Positions 8,738 to 17,520 of a stretch of 64,000 nucleotides of DNA are shown here, one piece after another; position 1 is the first letter of the stretch; every line of letters starts with the position of its first letter. The notes below the pieces were generated by a model. It was not told the origin of the DNA. It saw only the letters and a list, made by a program, of their open reading frames with translations, and did not search any database. A program made the position numbers and the translations under genes. This stretch comes from Lachnospiraceae bacterium (GTDB lineage: Bacteria; Bacillota; Clostridia; Lachnospirales; Lachnospiraceae), in NCBI GenBank assembly GCA_009911185.1, contig QXWW01000009.1:79206-143205 (forward strand), given 5' to 3'.

Positions 8738-11635
8738 CTAATTCAATATATACTCCGCATACTCCCGTCTCGCCTCAAGAATTACGGATTCAAATGTATT
8801 TTTGACCCATGTTTCCTCATTTCCATTCATGACTTGTTTACAGGCCTCATAGAACCCTGCATAATACGGCTGTTCCCCCTCTTTCAGCACGCCGGATAAC
8901 AGCGCCGAAGAATATGCCTGCCCTTTCTGGCACGCCCACTCAACTTTACAGGCCATATACCATTCTACAACACAGACATAACTAATGGCGTCCACGCAAA
9001 AGTCAATGGCAATATGTAAGTCTTCTTCTCTCACACACGTTGCTACGCTCTCCATAAGTTTATGATAAGGAGCCGTAAAATTGGAGTAGACATTCTCGCG
9101 CTCTTCAAATTCCCTCTGCCCGTTCAATTCCCTGTCCAAAATCTTCTTTGCGTCTCTGGCAAAATTGAGAATCCGGTTATCATAAGCTATCCGCTTTCCT
9201 TCTTCCATGGTATCCTCAATCATATTGCGGTACAAATCAAACGATACTCTTGCGGAATTTCCTATTTTACTGGCATTATCCAAATATTTCTCTTTATCCA
9301 GTATGGTTATCAGATCAAATTGTTTATATTGGGATTCAAGCTTATCCCTTATATCTTCCATGCATTTCCCGACTTCTTCTATTTCTCTGACATCCATCAG
9401 TAAATTACACAGCATTTCCTGAATCAGATCGGAACAGTAGAATCTCATATCCGTAATATAAACTTCCACCCAAAAATTATCCTGTCTTTTTAATAGCCCA
9501 AAAATAACATTGCGGCAGCATTCATATATATCGGCCAGAAGCATATATCCATCCTGTCCAACTATCTGATGTCTGACCTCTTGAAATAGAAGTTCTCTCT
9601 CTTTATTCCTGTCCAATTCATAAATTGCAAAATCACTTCTCCGTTTTAACTGCTTATGTTCGCAGAAAAACCCTTCGATCGTATCCCTGAGATCACTTTT
9701 TACCCGGGTTATAAATTCCAGATCTAATTCCCTTTTCCATAAATCGCTTTTTTCCGGCATCTCTTTGCCAAATACGAAAACATTCTCATATACCATAGAA
9801 ACCATACCCAGCGTATTTTCAAACCATGCCCGCTCCTCGTAAAACAGTTTCTTAACCAGATCGGCGTTCCATTCACACTTTTGGGTATCAAAACAATGAA
9901 GATAATCATACACCTGATCTGCATGATTGCGGTCAAATCCATAAAGGCGGCCGAGTTCTTTGAACACTTCTTCATAATGTTCCAGAAACTCTCCTCTTTC
10001 CATACCGCTGCGGATCATCTTCCCGTTGGAAAAAACCTTTTCATTAATAAAGTCCGCCAATCCATTCTGTGCATCGTATTTCTGGCTTTCTGCATAGATA
10101 GAAAGAACCGCGTCCCGATTCAGCAAAAGCAGCACGCGCTCTATAAAAAACCCCAGCGCATATAAGGCAATACACATATCGAGAAAAATTTTCTTTTTCT
10201 CCGCATATCCATCCGCCTGCTCGTTCTCCATGTCCATGTTTTTTCTGTAAAGTTCTATAATCGACTGATAATTGACATACAAATCCCAATCATTATACTG
10301 ATACAGAAAAAACCGGTCTGCAAATGTCTTCTCATCTACATTTTCAAATTTCTCGGTATTGGAACGTATAATCAGGGTAATGAACTGCCGCACGGATTCA
10401 TACAGATTCTTTTTGTACTTTTCTTCCGTTATACCTTTCTCGCCCTTCCTTTTTTCTGCCAACAGCAGCGCTCCTTCCACAAACTGGCGCATAATAAAAT
10501 ATGCATTGCTCATTTTTCGCGAAGAATCCCCTACAAAATGAAAATAGAAAGAGGTCTGTTCCAACTCCTGGCTTAATAACTCCCCGGGAGGAAAAAGCAT
10601 AGTAAGCAGCCCTTTCAACGCCATGTCCAGAGAGATATCGTTTTCAATGATAAAGTTTTGTTTCTCTGAAATTTTATTAAATTCCTTTAAATAATAGCGG
10701 GTAGAAGTGGGCAGGATTTTCAATAAATATGCTTTTGCACTCTCGTAGCTCTTACGTTTCATGTACACCTGTTCGTCCCGATATACCCACCATACAGAAT
10801 CCCCGCTGTTGCGCTCCAGATAGTCCTGCCACTCTCTGGGAAGCTTCTTCATGCGGTTGGTAATGTTAATTTCCGTCACTTCCATAATCTGATTTTCATC
10901 TGCTGTGATAATCACAATAATATTCGGATGCGCCAGATATTTTGTGACGACAGAAAACAGGTCGCTCACTCTCTCCGGAGCGAGATCTACATCGTCAAAG
11001 AAAAAATATATCATAGGGTTTCCCTTTTCATCCTCGCTGGGTTCCAGGGATTTTAACAGTTCCGCCAGTTTTGTCCAGAACTCTGTCATCTCCCGGGCAA
11101 ACGCAAAAGCGTTCTGCGTCTGCCTTTCCGAATTGCTCACTACCTCATAAAAGGATTTTTCCGATTTCGGATTATATTTCATGGAAAAACTTAATTCACA
11201 CATTCGTTCGAGTTTCTGACGGAGTTCGTCTCTTTCCCCTACGTGGCATTTCTGAGAATATTTTAATCCCTGTTCCTCAAACAAAAGCTCCAGTTTTTCA
11301 CTGATCACAGCCAGAATCCAGCCTAAAATATCGCACCCCTCCGGTATGATCTCCGGCATAATGATAGGAAAAATCATATCTTTCTTATACTGTTTTCTTA
11401 TTTTTTCCTTTAACGTATAGAGGACAGAGGTTTTTCCAGTTCCCCTCTCCCCCAATACAGAAAAGACGTTATCATACATAAGTGTATCCTGATAACGTCT
11501 CTCATCCATGGGGTCAATGCTGACCCCTTTGAACTCTTCAATTTTGCGCCACAAATCATCAAATCCCGGGAATGTATTGTACAACTGGTCGTCATTTAAT
11601 AATTTGATCCCCACTTTATGCGAAATTCCCCTCAT
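8738..11635 (-). CDS. rdrA: RADAR P-loop ATPase RdrA
   Basis: A 965-residue STAND/AAA+-like ATPase. Walker A is GERGTGKTS (residues 62-70), Walker B is IYFFFDDVDL (209-218), and a sensor-like IIVIITADENQ follows shortly after. The remaining 700 residues are helical and match no metabolic enzyme I know. Pairing with a giant adenosine deaminase identifies it as RdrA, the ring-forming partner that senses infection and delivers substrate to RdrB. The ATG at 11635 is chosen because AGGAGG lies six bases upstream; a frame five codons longer would start on the ribosome site itself. It is 24 bases downstream of a 74-residue ORF and 10 bases upstream of rdrB, so the three form one operon. Confidence 0.87.
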   Translation of the reverse strand: MRGISHKVGIKLLNDDQLYNTFPGFDDLWRKIEEFKGVSIDPMDERRYQDTLMYDNVFSVLGERGTGKTSVLYTLKEKIRKQYKKDMIFPIIMPEIIPEGCDILGWILAVISEKLELLFEEQGLKYSQKCHVGERDELRQKLERMCELSFSMKYNPKSEKSFYEVVSNSERQTQNAFAFAREMTEFWTKLAELLKSLEPSEDEKGNPMIYFFFDDVDLAPERVSDLFSVVTKYLAHPNIIVIITADENQIMEVTEINITNRMKKLPREWQDYLERNSGDSVWWVYRDEQVYMKRKSYESAKAYLLKILPTSTRYYLKEFNKISEKQNFIIENDISLDMALKGLLTMLFPPGELLSQELEQTSFYFHFVGDSSRKMSNAYFIMRQFVEGALLLAEKRKGEKGITEEKYKKNLYESVRQFITLIIRSNTEKFENVDEKTFADRFFLYQYNDWDLYVNYQSIIELYRKNMDMENEQADGYAEKKKIFLDMCIALYALGFFIERVLLLLNRDAVLSIYAESQKYDAQNGLADFINEKVFSNGKMIRSGMERGEFLEHYEEVFKELGRLYGFDRNHADQVYDYLHCFDTQKCEWNADLVKKLFYEERAWFENTLGMVSMVYENVFVFGKEMPEKSDLWKRELDLEFITRVKSDLRDTIEGFFCEHKQLKRRSDFAIYELDRNKERELLFQEVRHQIVGQDGYMLLADIYECCRNVIFGLLKRQDNFWVEVYITDMRFYCSDLIQEMLCNLLMDVREIEEVGKCMEDIRDKLESQYKQFDLITILDKEKYLDNASKIGNSARVSFDLYRNMIEDTMEEGKRIAYDNRILNFARDAKKILDRELNGQREFEERENVYSNFTAPYHKLMESVATCVREEDLHIAIDFCVDAISYVCVVEWYMACKVEWACQKGQAYSSALLSGVLKEGEQPYYAGFYEACKQVMNGNEETWVKNTFESVILEARREYAEYILN

Positions 11636-11659
11636 TTCTCTCCTCCTCATGTATTTTAT

Positions 11660-11884
11660 TTATTTTCTCACCAATTCATAAGGCGCCAAAATGCTGTTGA
11701 GCATATTAACACCTTCAAATTCTTCCTTCACACTTCTTCTCATCCCTTTTTGCGGCGTACCTTTACGTCTGTTGTCCTGTTCTTCCAGCGCCCGGGATAT
11801 CTTTGTCAGGCTGCGCTCATATTCATCTATGGAAACAGCCCCTGCTATATTTTCTATTTTTCTTGTATATTCGATTTTTGCCAT
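11660..11884 (-). CDS. Small charged protein heading the RADAR operon
   Basis: A 74-residue ORF that I do not recognise. It starts MAKIEYTRKIENIAGAVS and is rich in Glu, Arg and Lys, with predicted helix over most of its length, no signal peptide and no membrane segment. GAGGG lies five bases before the ATG, and the stop codon is 24 bases from the rdrA start, so it is very likely translated and co-transcribed with rdrA and rdrB. It does not look like the membrane proteins reported beside some RADAR operons. Possible roles are a regulator or partner of the RdrA ring, or a remnant of the flagellar locus; neither is supported beyond position. Confidence 0.6.
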   Translation of the reverse strand: MAKIEYTRKIENIAGAVSIDEYERSLTKISRALEEQDNRRKGTPQKGMRRSVKEEFEGVNMLNSILAPYELVRK

Positions 11885-12037
11885 AGAATCCCTCTTTTCC
11901 GTTTTAGTATATATTATTCCTCATGATAGTTTTTTTAACAGAAAAGAAAGAATATTATATAAATTAGTAAAAAAACATTATAATATCCAGATAATTCCAA
12001 AAAATTCTCTGTTTCCGTTATTGTTTTGTTCCAGAAC
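11885..12037 (-). promoter_or_regulatory. AT-rich upstream region of the RADAR operon
   Basis: This 153-base gap between flagellin and the 74-residue ORF is strongly AT-rich. Two perfect minus-strand TATAAT boxes lie at 11954-11959 and 11977-11982, but neither has a convincing -35 hexamer at 16-18 bases. No clear terminator for flagellin is visible, so read-through from the flagellin promoter into the RADAR operon is possible. Confidence 0.35.
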
Positions 12038-12820
12038 TTATGAGTTAAACCTTAAAAGCTGTAAAACTCTTCCGTTCTCTTCCTCCTGCTTCTTCTGCAT
12101 CATAATCCTGTATTCCTCCAGCAGACTGTTCTTCTTCATGTCGGAAACCGCCTTGCCTATATCAAGATCTTCAATACGGCTGCGTGACGCCGTTGTATTA
12201 AGCGACGCATACGAATTAAAATTCATGGTATGATCCAATCGGTTATACGCCGCGCCCATATCGCCTCTTGCCGAAGACACCTTATCCAAAGCATTGTCAA
12301 TCACAGAGAGATCAAAATCCCCCGTCACATCAAAGTCAGCAATACCCAGCGCCTCCAGCGTGGCATCCGGCATACTGATATCCATTCCGCCGCCGTCCGG
12401 AGAAGAAGCTACATGCGAACTTCCCATACTGCCATCCAGCAGGTTCATCGTGTTAAAGCGGGTATTCTTCCCCGCATCGGAGATAGCTCCCTTCAACTGG
12501 TCAATCTCCTGCTGCATCATCTTCCGCTCAGAATCGCCATAAATTGCTGTGTTAGACGCCTGTACGCCCAGTTCTCGGATACGCTGCAGGGAATCGGTAA
12601 TGGTTGAAAGACCTCCGTCCGCTACATTTACCATATCCTGGGATGTGGCTGCATTTCTTCTGCCCACATCATACCCATTACTTTGTGTCTTAAGTTTCTC
12701 CGCAATTGCCAGGCCCGCCGCATCGTCCGCGGCTGAATTAATACGCTTTCCACTGGAAATCTGACGGTAATTCTGATATAAATTGCGGCTGCTGACACTG
12801 CTAATACTCGAAATACTCAT
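12038..12820 (-). CDS. Flagellin (small, atypical C-terminus)
   Basis: Subunit of the flagellar filament, 260 residues. The N-terminal D0/D1 region is classical: QISSGKRINSAADDAAGLAIAEKL and NAATSQDMVNVADGGLSTI, followed by LGVQASNTAIYGDSERKMMQQEIDQLK. The variable centre is short (about residues 135-165, GSSHVASSPDGGGMDIS). The C-terminal D0 end is unusual: instead of the common LAQANQxPQ sequence before the final helix turn, it has QKKQEEENGRVLQLLRFNS. It may be a minor or specialised flagellin. It is preceded by glycosyltransferase genes, which suggests it is a modification target, and has its own promoter at 12855-12883. Confidence 0.9.
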   Translation of the reverse strand: MSISSISSVSSRNLYQNYRQISSGKRINSAADDAAGLAIAEKLKTQSNGYDVGRRNAATSQDMVNVADGGLSTITDSLQRIRELGVQASNTAIYGDSERKMMQQEIDQLKGAISDAGKNTRFNTMNLLDGSMGSSHVASSPDGGGMDISMPDATLEALGIADFDVTGDFDLSVIDNALDKVSSARGDMGAAYNRLDHTMNFNSYASLNTTASRSRIEDLDIGKAVSDMKKNSLLEEYRIMMQKKQEEENGRVLQLLRFNS

Positions 12821-12854
12821 AGGTTTTCCCCCTTTCTGAACTTCTTCTTATTTC

Positions 12855-12883
12855 ATTATAACAAGCGGCATTGGATAATTCAA
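12855..12883 (-). promoter_or_regulatory. Sigma-A-type promoter for flagellin
   Basis: Minus-strand TTGAAT (12878-12883) and a perfect TATAAT (12855-12860) lie exactly 17 bases apart, about 35 bases before the flagellin ATG. The -35 box overlaps the stop codon of the upstream glycosyltransferase. No sigma-28 consensus is visible upstream of this flagellin. Confidence 0.7.
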
Positions 12884-14004
12884 GAAAATTTTTCCTGTTC
12901 CAGTCTTTTCTTTGCCGGGGCATAATCCTTACACTTTCTATAATATGCCCCTGCCTGTTCCGTATTTCCAAGACATTCCAGGATTACGCCTATATTGTAG
13001 TTTGCAGCGTAAGAATTTACTCCCGCATTTCTGCAGTCTTTGTGCTGCAGCGCCTTTTCAAACTCTGCAATCGCCTCGTCAAAACGTGCGTTTTTCATAT
13101 AAATCAGTCCCATGAGGAACTGAAAATCCGCACTGCCGCCAAATTCCCCATATATAGTTTCAAAAAAGACCGCTTCTTGCTCCTGCCCGCTATTAATCAG
13201 AGCATAACCGTAAGTCTCCACCATATCGATCACATACTCTAATCTGGGATCCAAATCAAATGAAAGCCCCTGGGCAAAATATTCGCAGGAACGCTGATAC
13301 GCTCCTGCCATATAATAACTTTTGCCAAGCTGGTAAAGCAGATACGGAAGCTTTCCTTCGAGCCTGGCTGCCTCTGCGCAGTCCTTATTTTCCCGGCGCA
13401 GCTCTTCTATGGCGGTCTTTGCCTGGGCAAGTTCTCTGTCCAGCAGCAAAATGTTCCGCTGGGTTTTCCGCTCCTTTTCTTCCGGCGTCAAATCATAACC
13501 GGTATGCAAAAATATCAGCGGCGACAGCCAGGTCTGGTAATCTTCTCCCCCAGAGCCTACAATCTGCTCATGAATCCTGCCTTCATAATGAAATTTCCTG
13601 CGGTCAAAAATCCGGTTCACCCACTCCCGGTTCTCCTGCTGCACACCGTCTCTCATAAATACATTGCGTCTGCGAATACGCCCCACCGCATCTGGATTTT
13701 TGTGTGCCTGTTTTTGCATCTCCTTCCAGTCTTCTTCTGATATAGAATCTAAAAACTCGTCGCTGTCCACCACCAATACCAGGTCGTTTGCAGCCATTGA
13801 CACCGCATAATTTTTTGCCGCCGAAAAATCATCGCACCAGGCAAAGTCGTAAACGCTGTCCGTATACTTTCGCGCGGTCTCGCGGGTGCTATCGCAGGAG
13901 CCCGTATCTACTACCACTAATTCCGCCCCTTTGTCTGACAAGGCTGCAAGACAGCGCCCAATATTTTTTTCTTCATTTCTGGCAATTATACATACCGATA
14001 TCAT
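12880..14004 (-). CDS. GT2 glycosyltransferase with TPR repeats
   Basis: A 374-residue enzyme. The N-terminal 230 residues are a GT-A family 2 domain (ISVCIIARNEEKNIGRCL, VDTGSCDSTRE, VVDSDEF as the DxD region, and IHEQI). The C-terminal 140 residues are TPR-like helical repeats, for example GKSYYMAGAYQRSCEYFAQGL and GLIYMKNARFDEAIAEFEKAL. This GT2-TPR arrangement is common in clostridial flagellin and peptide glycosylation, where repeats are thought to hold the protein acceptor. It overlaps the upstream gene by four bases (ATGA) and sits directly before flagellin, so flagellin is the likely acceptor; that is an inference from position. Confidence 0.85.
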   Translation of the reverse strand: MISVCIIARNEEKNIGRCLAALSDKGAELVVVDTGSCDSTRETARKYTDSVYDFAWCDDFSAAKNYAVSMAANDLVLVVDSDEFLDSISEEDWKEMQKQAHKNPDAVGRIRRRNVFMRDGVQQENREWVNRIFDRRKFHYEGRIHEQIVGSGGEDYQTWLSPLIFLHTGYDLTPEEKERKTQRNILLLDRELAQAKTAIEELRRENKDCAEAARLEGKLPYLLYQLGKSYYMAGAYQRSCEYFAQGLSFDLDPRLEYVIDMVETYGYALINSGQEQEAVFFETIYGEFGGSADFQFLMGLIYMKNARFDEAIAEFEKALQHKDCRNAGVNSYAANYNIGVILECLGNTEQAGAYYRKCKDYAPAKKRLEQEKFS

Positions 14005-15179
14005 TTCATTCCTTTCTCTTCCTGTACGAACTCAAACATCTGTTTCACCCGGATCTCATAAGAAAATAACTTTTGTACCTTTAAAAAACCCCGATACGCA
14101 ATTTCTCTGCGTTCTCTTTCGTGTGACAGATAATACCGGGTCTTATCCAGCAGTTCCTCTTTGCCTGCATAGAGCACCAGATCTTTTCCATCCTCAAACT
14201 GCTCTGCAAGCTCCTGCTGGTAATTAGATAAAAGAAACCCGCCGGCCCCCATAATATCCAGCGCCCGCAGCGGTATTCCACTTTGAATAGACCTGAGCGT
14301 CATATTAAGATTAATTTTCGAGCGCCTGAACACCCCGGGCATCTGCTGATTATAGTCCACCGTGCCGCCGGCCTGCGCTCCCGGCACCAGGCTGCAGGGC
14401 GATGCGGTGTATATGGTGAGCCGGAAACTTTTAGAAAGGCTGTTCAGAAAAGAAATCCGTTCCTGGGAAGTGATTTTTTCGTTGAGCGCCGCAGCATACA
14501 ACTCCCGCTCGGAAACTGCATAAGCATCCGGCATATGCATGCCAAGACAGGCTTCCATGCGCTTAATCACATCGTCTGTCAAAAGCTCAGATACAAAATT
14601 ATACCCATATACAAGCTGCTGAGCCTGCATGACGCCTTCCAGATATCCCTTTAGATATTCCGGTAAATAGTGTATTTTGTCATAGCGGTTATGCTCATAC
14701 AGGCTTCCCACAAAACTGACATCTGTCTGCTCCCCTTCTTCCTCATATTCCGGCTGCGGTTTCCCAAGAACCTCACAGATTTTTCTGGTATTTACTGCCA
14801 GTGGGAAATGATATAAATGCAAAATACCGAGAGATTGAAGATTCAAATACTGCACCCTGTCGAAGACAAATATATAGTTATATTCGCTTTTTGCCGCCGG
14901 AGAATACAAGGTCCAATGCGGACAGTCATAAATCCAGGAAATGTATTTTATCTGGTATTTCTCCGCCGTTTTTGCAATGACTGGAAAAAAGTTAAAAGAA
15001 AACATTGCGCTGCAGGCATACTTTTTCAGCACTTCTGATAGCTGCCGCGCAAACACTTCATCCGTTTCGTAGTCCTGAAAGGGGATATTACATTTCACCA
15101 GCTCATGCCCCAGCAGGACGAGCGTCTGCGCCATATCTTCGGTGGAATTTTCAAACCATGTATAATATAAAATTCTCAT
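14001..15179 (-). CDS. DUF3880/CgeB-type glycosyltransferase
   Basis: A 392-residue GT-B-like enzyme. The N-terminal half (RILYYTWFENSTEDMAQTL, then YISWIYDCPHWTLYSP and FVFDRVQYLNLQSLG) matches the DUF3880 region. The C-terminal half (FRRSKINLNMTLRSIQSGIPLRALDIMGAGGFLL) is the glycosyl transferase 1 type nucleotide-sugar site seen in CgeB-like proteins. The ATG at 15179 has a GAG-type ribosome site; a GTG four codons earlier is possible. It overlaps the downstream GT2-TPR gene by four bases. Donor and acceptor are unknown; position suggests flagellin modification. Confidence 0.82.
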   Translation of the reverse strand: MRILYYTWFENSTEDMAQTLVLLGHELVKCNIPFQDYETDEVFARQLSEVLKKYACSAMFSFNFFPVIAKTAEKYQIKYISWIYDCPHWTLYSPAAKSEYNYIFVFDRVQYLNLQSLGILHLYHFPLAVNTRKICEVLGKPQPEYEEEGEQTDVSFVGSLYEHNRYDKIHYLPEYLKGYLEGVMQAQQLVYGYNFVSELLTDDVIKRMEACLGMHMPDAYAVSERELYAAALNEKITSQERISFLNSLSKSFRLTIYTASPCSLVPGAQAGGTVDYNQQMPGVFRRSKINLNMTLRSIQSGIPLRALDIMGAGGFLLSNYQQELAEQFEDGKDLVLYAGKEELLDKTRYYLSHERERREIAYRGFLKVQKLFSYEIRVKQMFEFVQEEKGMK

Positions 15180-15205
15180 TTTTATTCTCACTTCTCTCTG
15201 TTGGC

Positions 15206-16852
15206 TTACGATAACCTCCTATGCCTTTCGTTCATCCGCAGAAATTGTTCCGCCCGGTTTGTCCATAAATGCTTGTTTACAGCTTTATGATACCCGTTCT
15301 CCGCAATCCGCTGCAAGCGTTCATGATCCTCCAGAAACCGTTTCACCCGGCCTGGAAGCCCGTTTAATTCCTGAAGGTCAAACAGGATCAAATCTTCCTG
15401 ATCTGTAAATTCCTCTTTCAGCCTTCTGCTGCTGTCAGATAAAACCACGGACTTACAGAGCATACTGTTCAGCAAACGTTCTGTCAGTCCGTCTTTATGC
15501 CAGGACATAACGTTAAGAGAAATTTTCGACTGCCGCATAATTTGCAGGCTTTCCCTGATATTCACCTGCGTATGACGTTTGAGGCACGGATGCTGCGCAA
15601 AAGGCGCGTAATTCCAGGAGTCTCCATACACCTGCAGTTCTATCCCGGCATCCAAAAGCGCGCGTACAATTTTTTCCCGGTAATAACTCATAATGCATAT
15701 AAATGTATAGCGCATTTGAAAAAACAGGTTTAAAAATTCATCCTCTTTCAGTTTCAGCCCACGTTCCTCAAGTATATGCGCCAGAGCTTCTTCTGCCGTT
15801 TCATTGGGACAACGGCGCATTCTTCTCATAGCATGGGCAGCTAAAAAGCGAAAAGAAGGAGCATAGGCGTACAGCTCCGGCAGAAGTCCGCGGTAATTAA
15901 TATAAGATCCAATAAAACTGACATCAAACGGTCTGGACGTCGACCAGGAAGAAACTGCTGTTTCCTGCAAAAGCATACCCGCGGGCGGAAAATAAATGCA
16001 GTCTTTTATCCTCTTATAATAACGTTTGGCAAACGCAAGGTAGTTACGGTCATGAGATAACATATAATAACACTGCGGACCGTGTTCCATATGCTTTTTC
16101 ATCATCACGGGGTGGTCGAATATGACATTATATTTTGGCCCGGTGATCAGGTCATGCAGATTTGTCCTCCCATCCCCCATCATAATAGAAAAAGCATAGG
16201 TCTGCATACCAATCACCGCCTTAAAGCGGCGGCCGATATACCTGTCCAATGCCTGGTGTCCTTCTTTTTCCAAATCAAAAACTTCAACGATCTGTCTGCT
16301 CTTCTGTAAAGCTTTCACCAATTCATCCGCAAATTGATTCAGGGTATTATAGCAGACATCCGCCTGGCGGTAAACCAAAATGGGAGCAGTATCATCCTCT
16401 ATTTCATAGTATTCCCCGTCATGGGAAATCATTTTTTCCAGCCAGGCCAAAGCCGCCTGTGGTTCGGGCAGCCGGGAGGCCGTAGTAAGAAGATTTTCCA
16501 TGACCATATCAAAATATCCGGATGAAAGAAGCTCTTTTTGATATCTCGCCGCAACATAAACGTCTGTGCGGTAATTCTCCCAATCCGCAGCCTTGGAACA
16601 ATCCTCCCTGTCCCCGGCAGAAGAAGCGACACCTATCGCCCGCATCGGATATATACGGATGGCGCGCAGCAGAAATTCATAAGTCCGCTTGGCTGTGAGT
16701 TTACGGTTAATATCCCCGGCCCGCACAAAGCATGTTGGGGGATATTCCATCCTTCCCTCCGCCCAGCGTTCGTCCAGCAAAAGCTCCAAAAAGCTTACCT
16801 TTTGCTCTTCTCCTTCCGGCAGACGCACCGTATAACAGATGATCTCTTCCAT
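15206..16852 (-). CDS. CgeB-type glycosyltransferase, long form
   Basis: A 548-residue glycosyltransferase of the same broad class as its downstream neighbour. Recognisable parts are FDHPVMMKKHMEHGPQCYYM (about residue 270), PFDVSFIGSYINYRG (about 325) and the C-terminal nucleotide-sugar region IMRQSKISLNVMSWHKDGLTERLLNSMLCKS. The first 200 residues form an extra domain without a clear match. The ATG at 16852 is chosen for AAGGAGG six bases upstream; thirteen extra codons upstream have no ribosome site. It stands 27 bases before the 14001-15179 gene. Probably acts on flagellin or an exported protein; substrate unknown. Confidence 0.8.
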   Translation of the reverse strand: MEEIICYTVRLPEGEEQKVSFLELLLDERWAEGRMEYPPTCFVRAGDINRKLTAKRTYEFLLRAIRIYPMRAIGVASSAGDREDCSKAADWENYRTDVYVAARYQKELLSSGYFDMVMENLLTTASRLPEPQAALAWLEKMISHDGEYYEIEDDTAPILVYRQADVCYNTLNQFADELVKALQKSRQIVEVFDLEKEGHQALDRYIGRRFKAVIGMQTYAFSIMMGDGRTNLHDLITGPKYNVIFDHPVMMKKHMEHGPQCYYMLSHDRNYLAFAKRYYKRIKDCIYFPPAGMLLQETAVSSWSTSRPFDVSFIGSYINYRGLLPELYAYAPSFRFLAAHAMRRMRRCPNETAEEALAHILEERGLKLKEDEFLNLFFQMRYTFICIMSYYREKIVRALLDAGIELQVYGDSWNYAPFAQHPCLKRHTQVNIRESLQIMRQSKISLNVMSWHKDGLTERLLNSMLCKSVVLSDSSRRLKEEFTDQEDLILFDLQELNGLPGRVKRFLEDHERLQRIAENGYHKAVNKHLWTNRAEQFLRMNERHRRLS

Positions 16853-16978
16853 AAAAATCCTCCTTGGGAAATGTAAAAAACAACACCGCAAATTATAAAA
16901 ATGTTCCAGAACTGCTTCCGCTTATAGGCGAATACAATTCTGAAACATCTGAAGCCATCTTCAAATAAATTCCCCACG

Positions 16979-17344
16979 CTATGCTAATGCTTTCTCAACA
17001 CAACCTCCCAGCGCTTTCGCAAAAGGAAGGAGCTCCTCCTCAATTACCTGAGCCAGTTTCTCATCCATCTTGGACACATAGGCGTCGTTGATATGAGCGA
17101 TTATGTCATTCAGCTTACTCTTAGAAATCTGTTCTTCCTTCTCATTCAACAGCGACAGGGTTCCATTAATTACCTGAAGCTCCCAGTTGACTCCGCGGAA
17201 AATGTGATCTACATATTCCTGGGTATCTTCCTTCTTTTCTCCCTTTAATTCCGGGATAATCTCATTTAATGCCTTACAAATCTTTGGATTATAATCCTTT
17301 AACGCCTCCAAAGCCTCTACCTGCTCTTTACGATTATCTTCCAT
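16979..17344 (-). CDS. Helical hypothetical protein in the flagellin locus
   Basis: A 121-residue acidic, predicted all-helical cytoplasmic protein starting MEDNRKEQVEALEALKDYN. No membrane segment, signal peptide, cysteine motif or known domain is visible. GAAAGGAC precedes the ATG. It is first in the cluster of glycosyltransferases leading to flagellin, separated from the next gene by 126 bases. Such a small helical protein beside flagellin could be a chaperone or a factor for the glycosyltransferases, but it lacks the recognisable sequence of FliS or FliW. No function is assigned. Confidence 0.65.
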   Translation of the reverse strand: MEDNRKEQVEALEALKDYNPKICKALNEIIPELKGEKKEDTQEYVDHIFRGVNWELQVINGTLSLLNEKEEQISKSKLNDIIAHINDAYVSKMDEKLAQVIEEELLPFAKALGGCVEKALA

Positions 17345-17382
17345 GATACTCTCGTCCTTTCTTATAAAATACTCTGATATAT

Positions 17383-17410
17383 ATATCGTAAAAAATACCG
17401 CTTAACCTTA
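17383..17410 (-). promoter_or_regulatory. Possible sigma-28-type promoter
   Basis: Minus-strand TAAG (17407-17410), a 16-base spacer and TACGATAT (17383-17390) resemble the flagellar sigma factor consensus, with one more spacer base and one more mismatch than the site before the FliD-like gene. It would drive 16979-17344 and the glycosyltransferases after it. A seven-base perfect hairpin (ATGTCTG/CAGACAT) without a T run lies upstream at about 17466-17492. Confidence 0.4.
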
Positions 17411-17520
17411 GCTTGTTTTATATTTTTGTAAGCGGCTTATCCTCACTTCTCACTTTACTCCGCAGCATGTCTGAAAAATACTTTGGACAGACATTTGCTG
17501 AAAATTACGAGAATGAATCT

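Noticed and set aside
17466..17492. Terminator after the two-domain glycosyltransferase
   Set aside because: The ATGTCTG/CAGACAT stem is perfect but no T tract follows on either strand.
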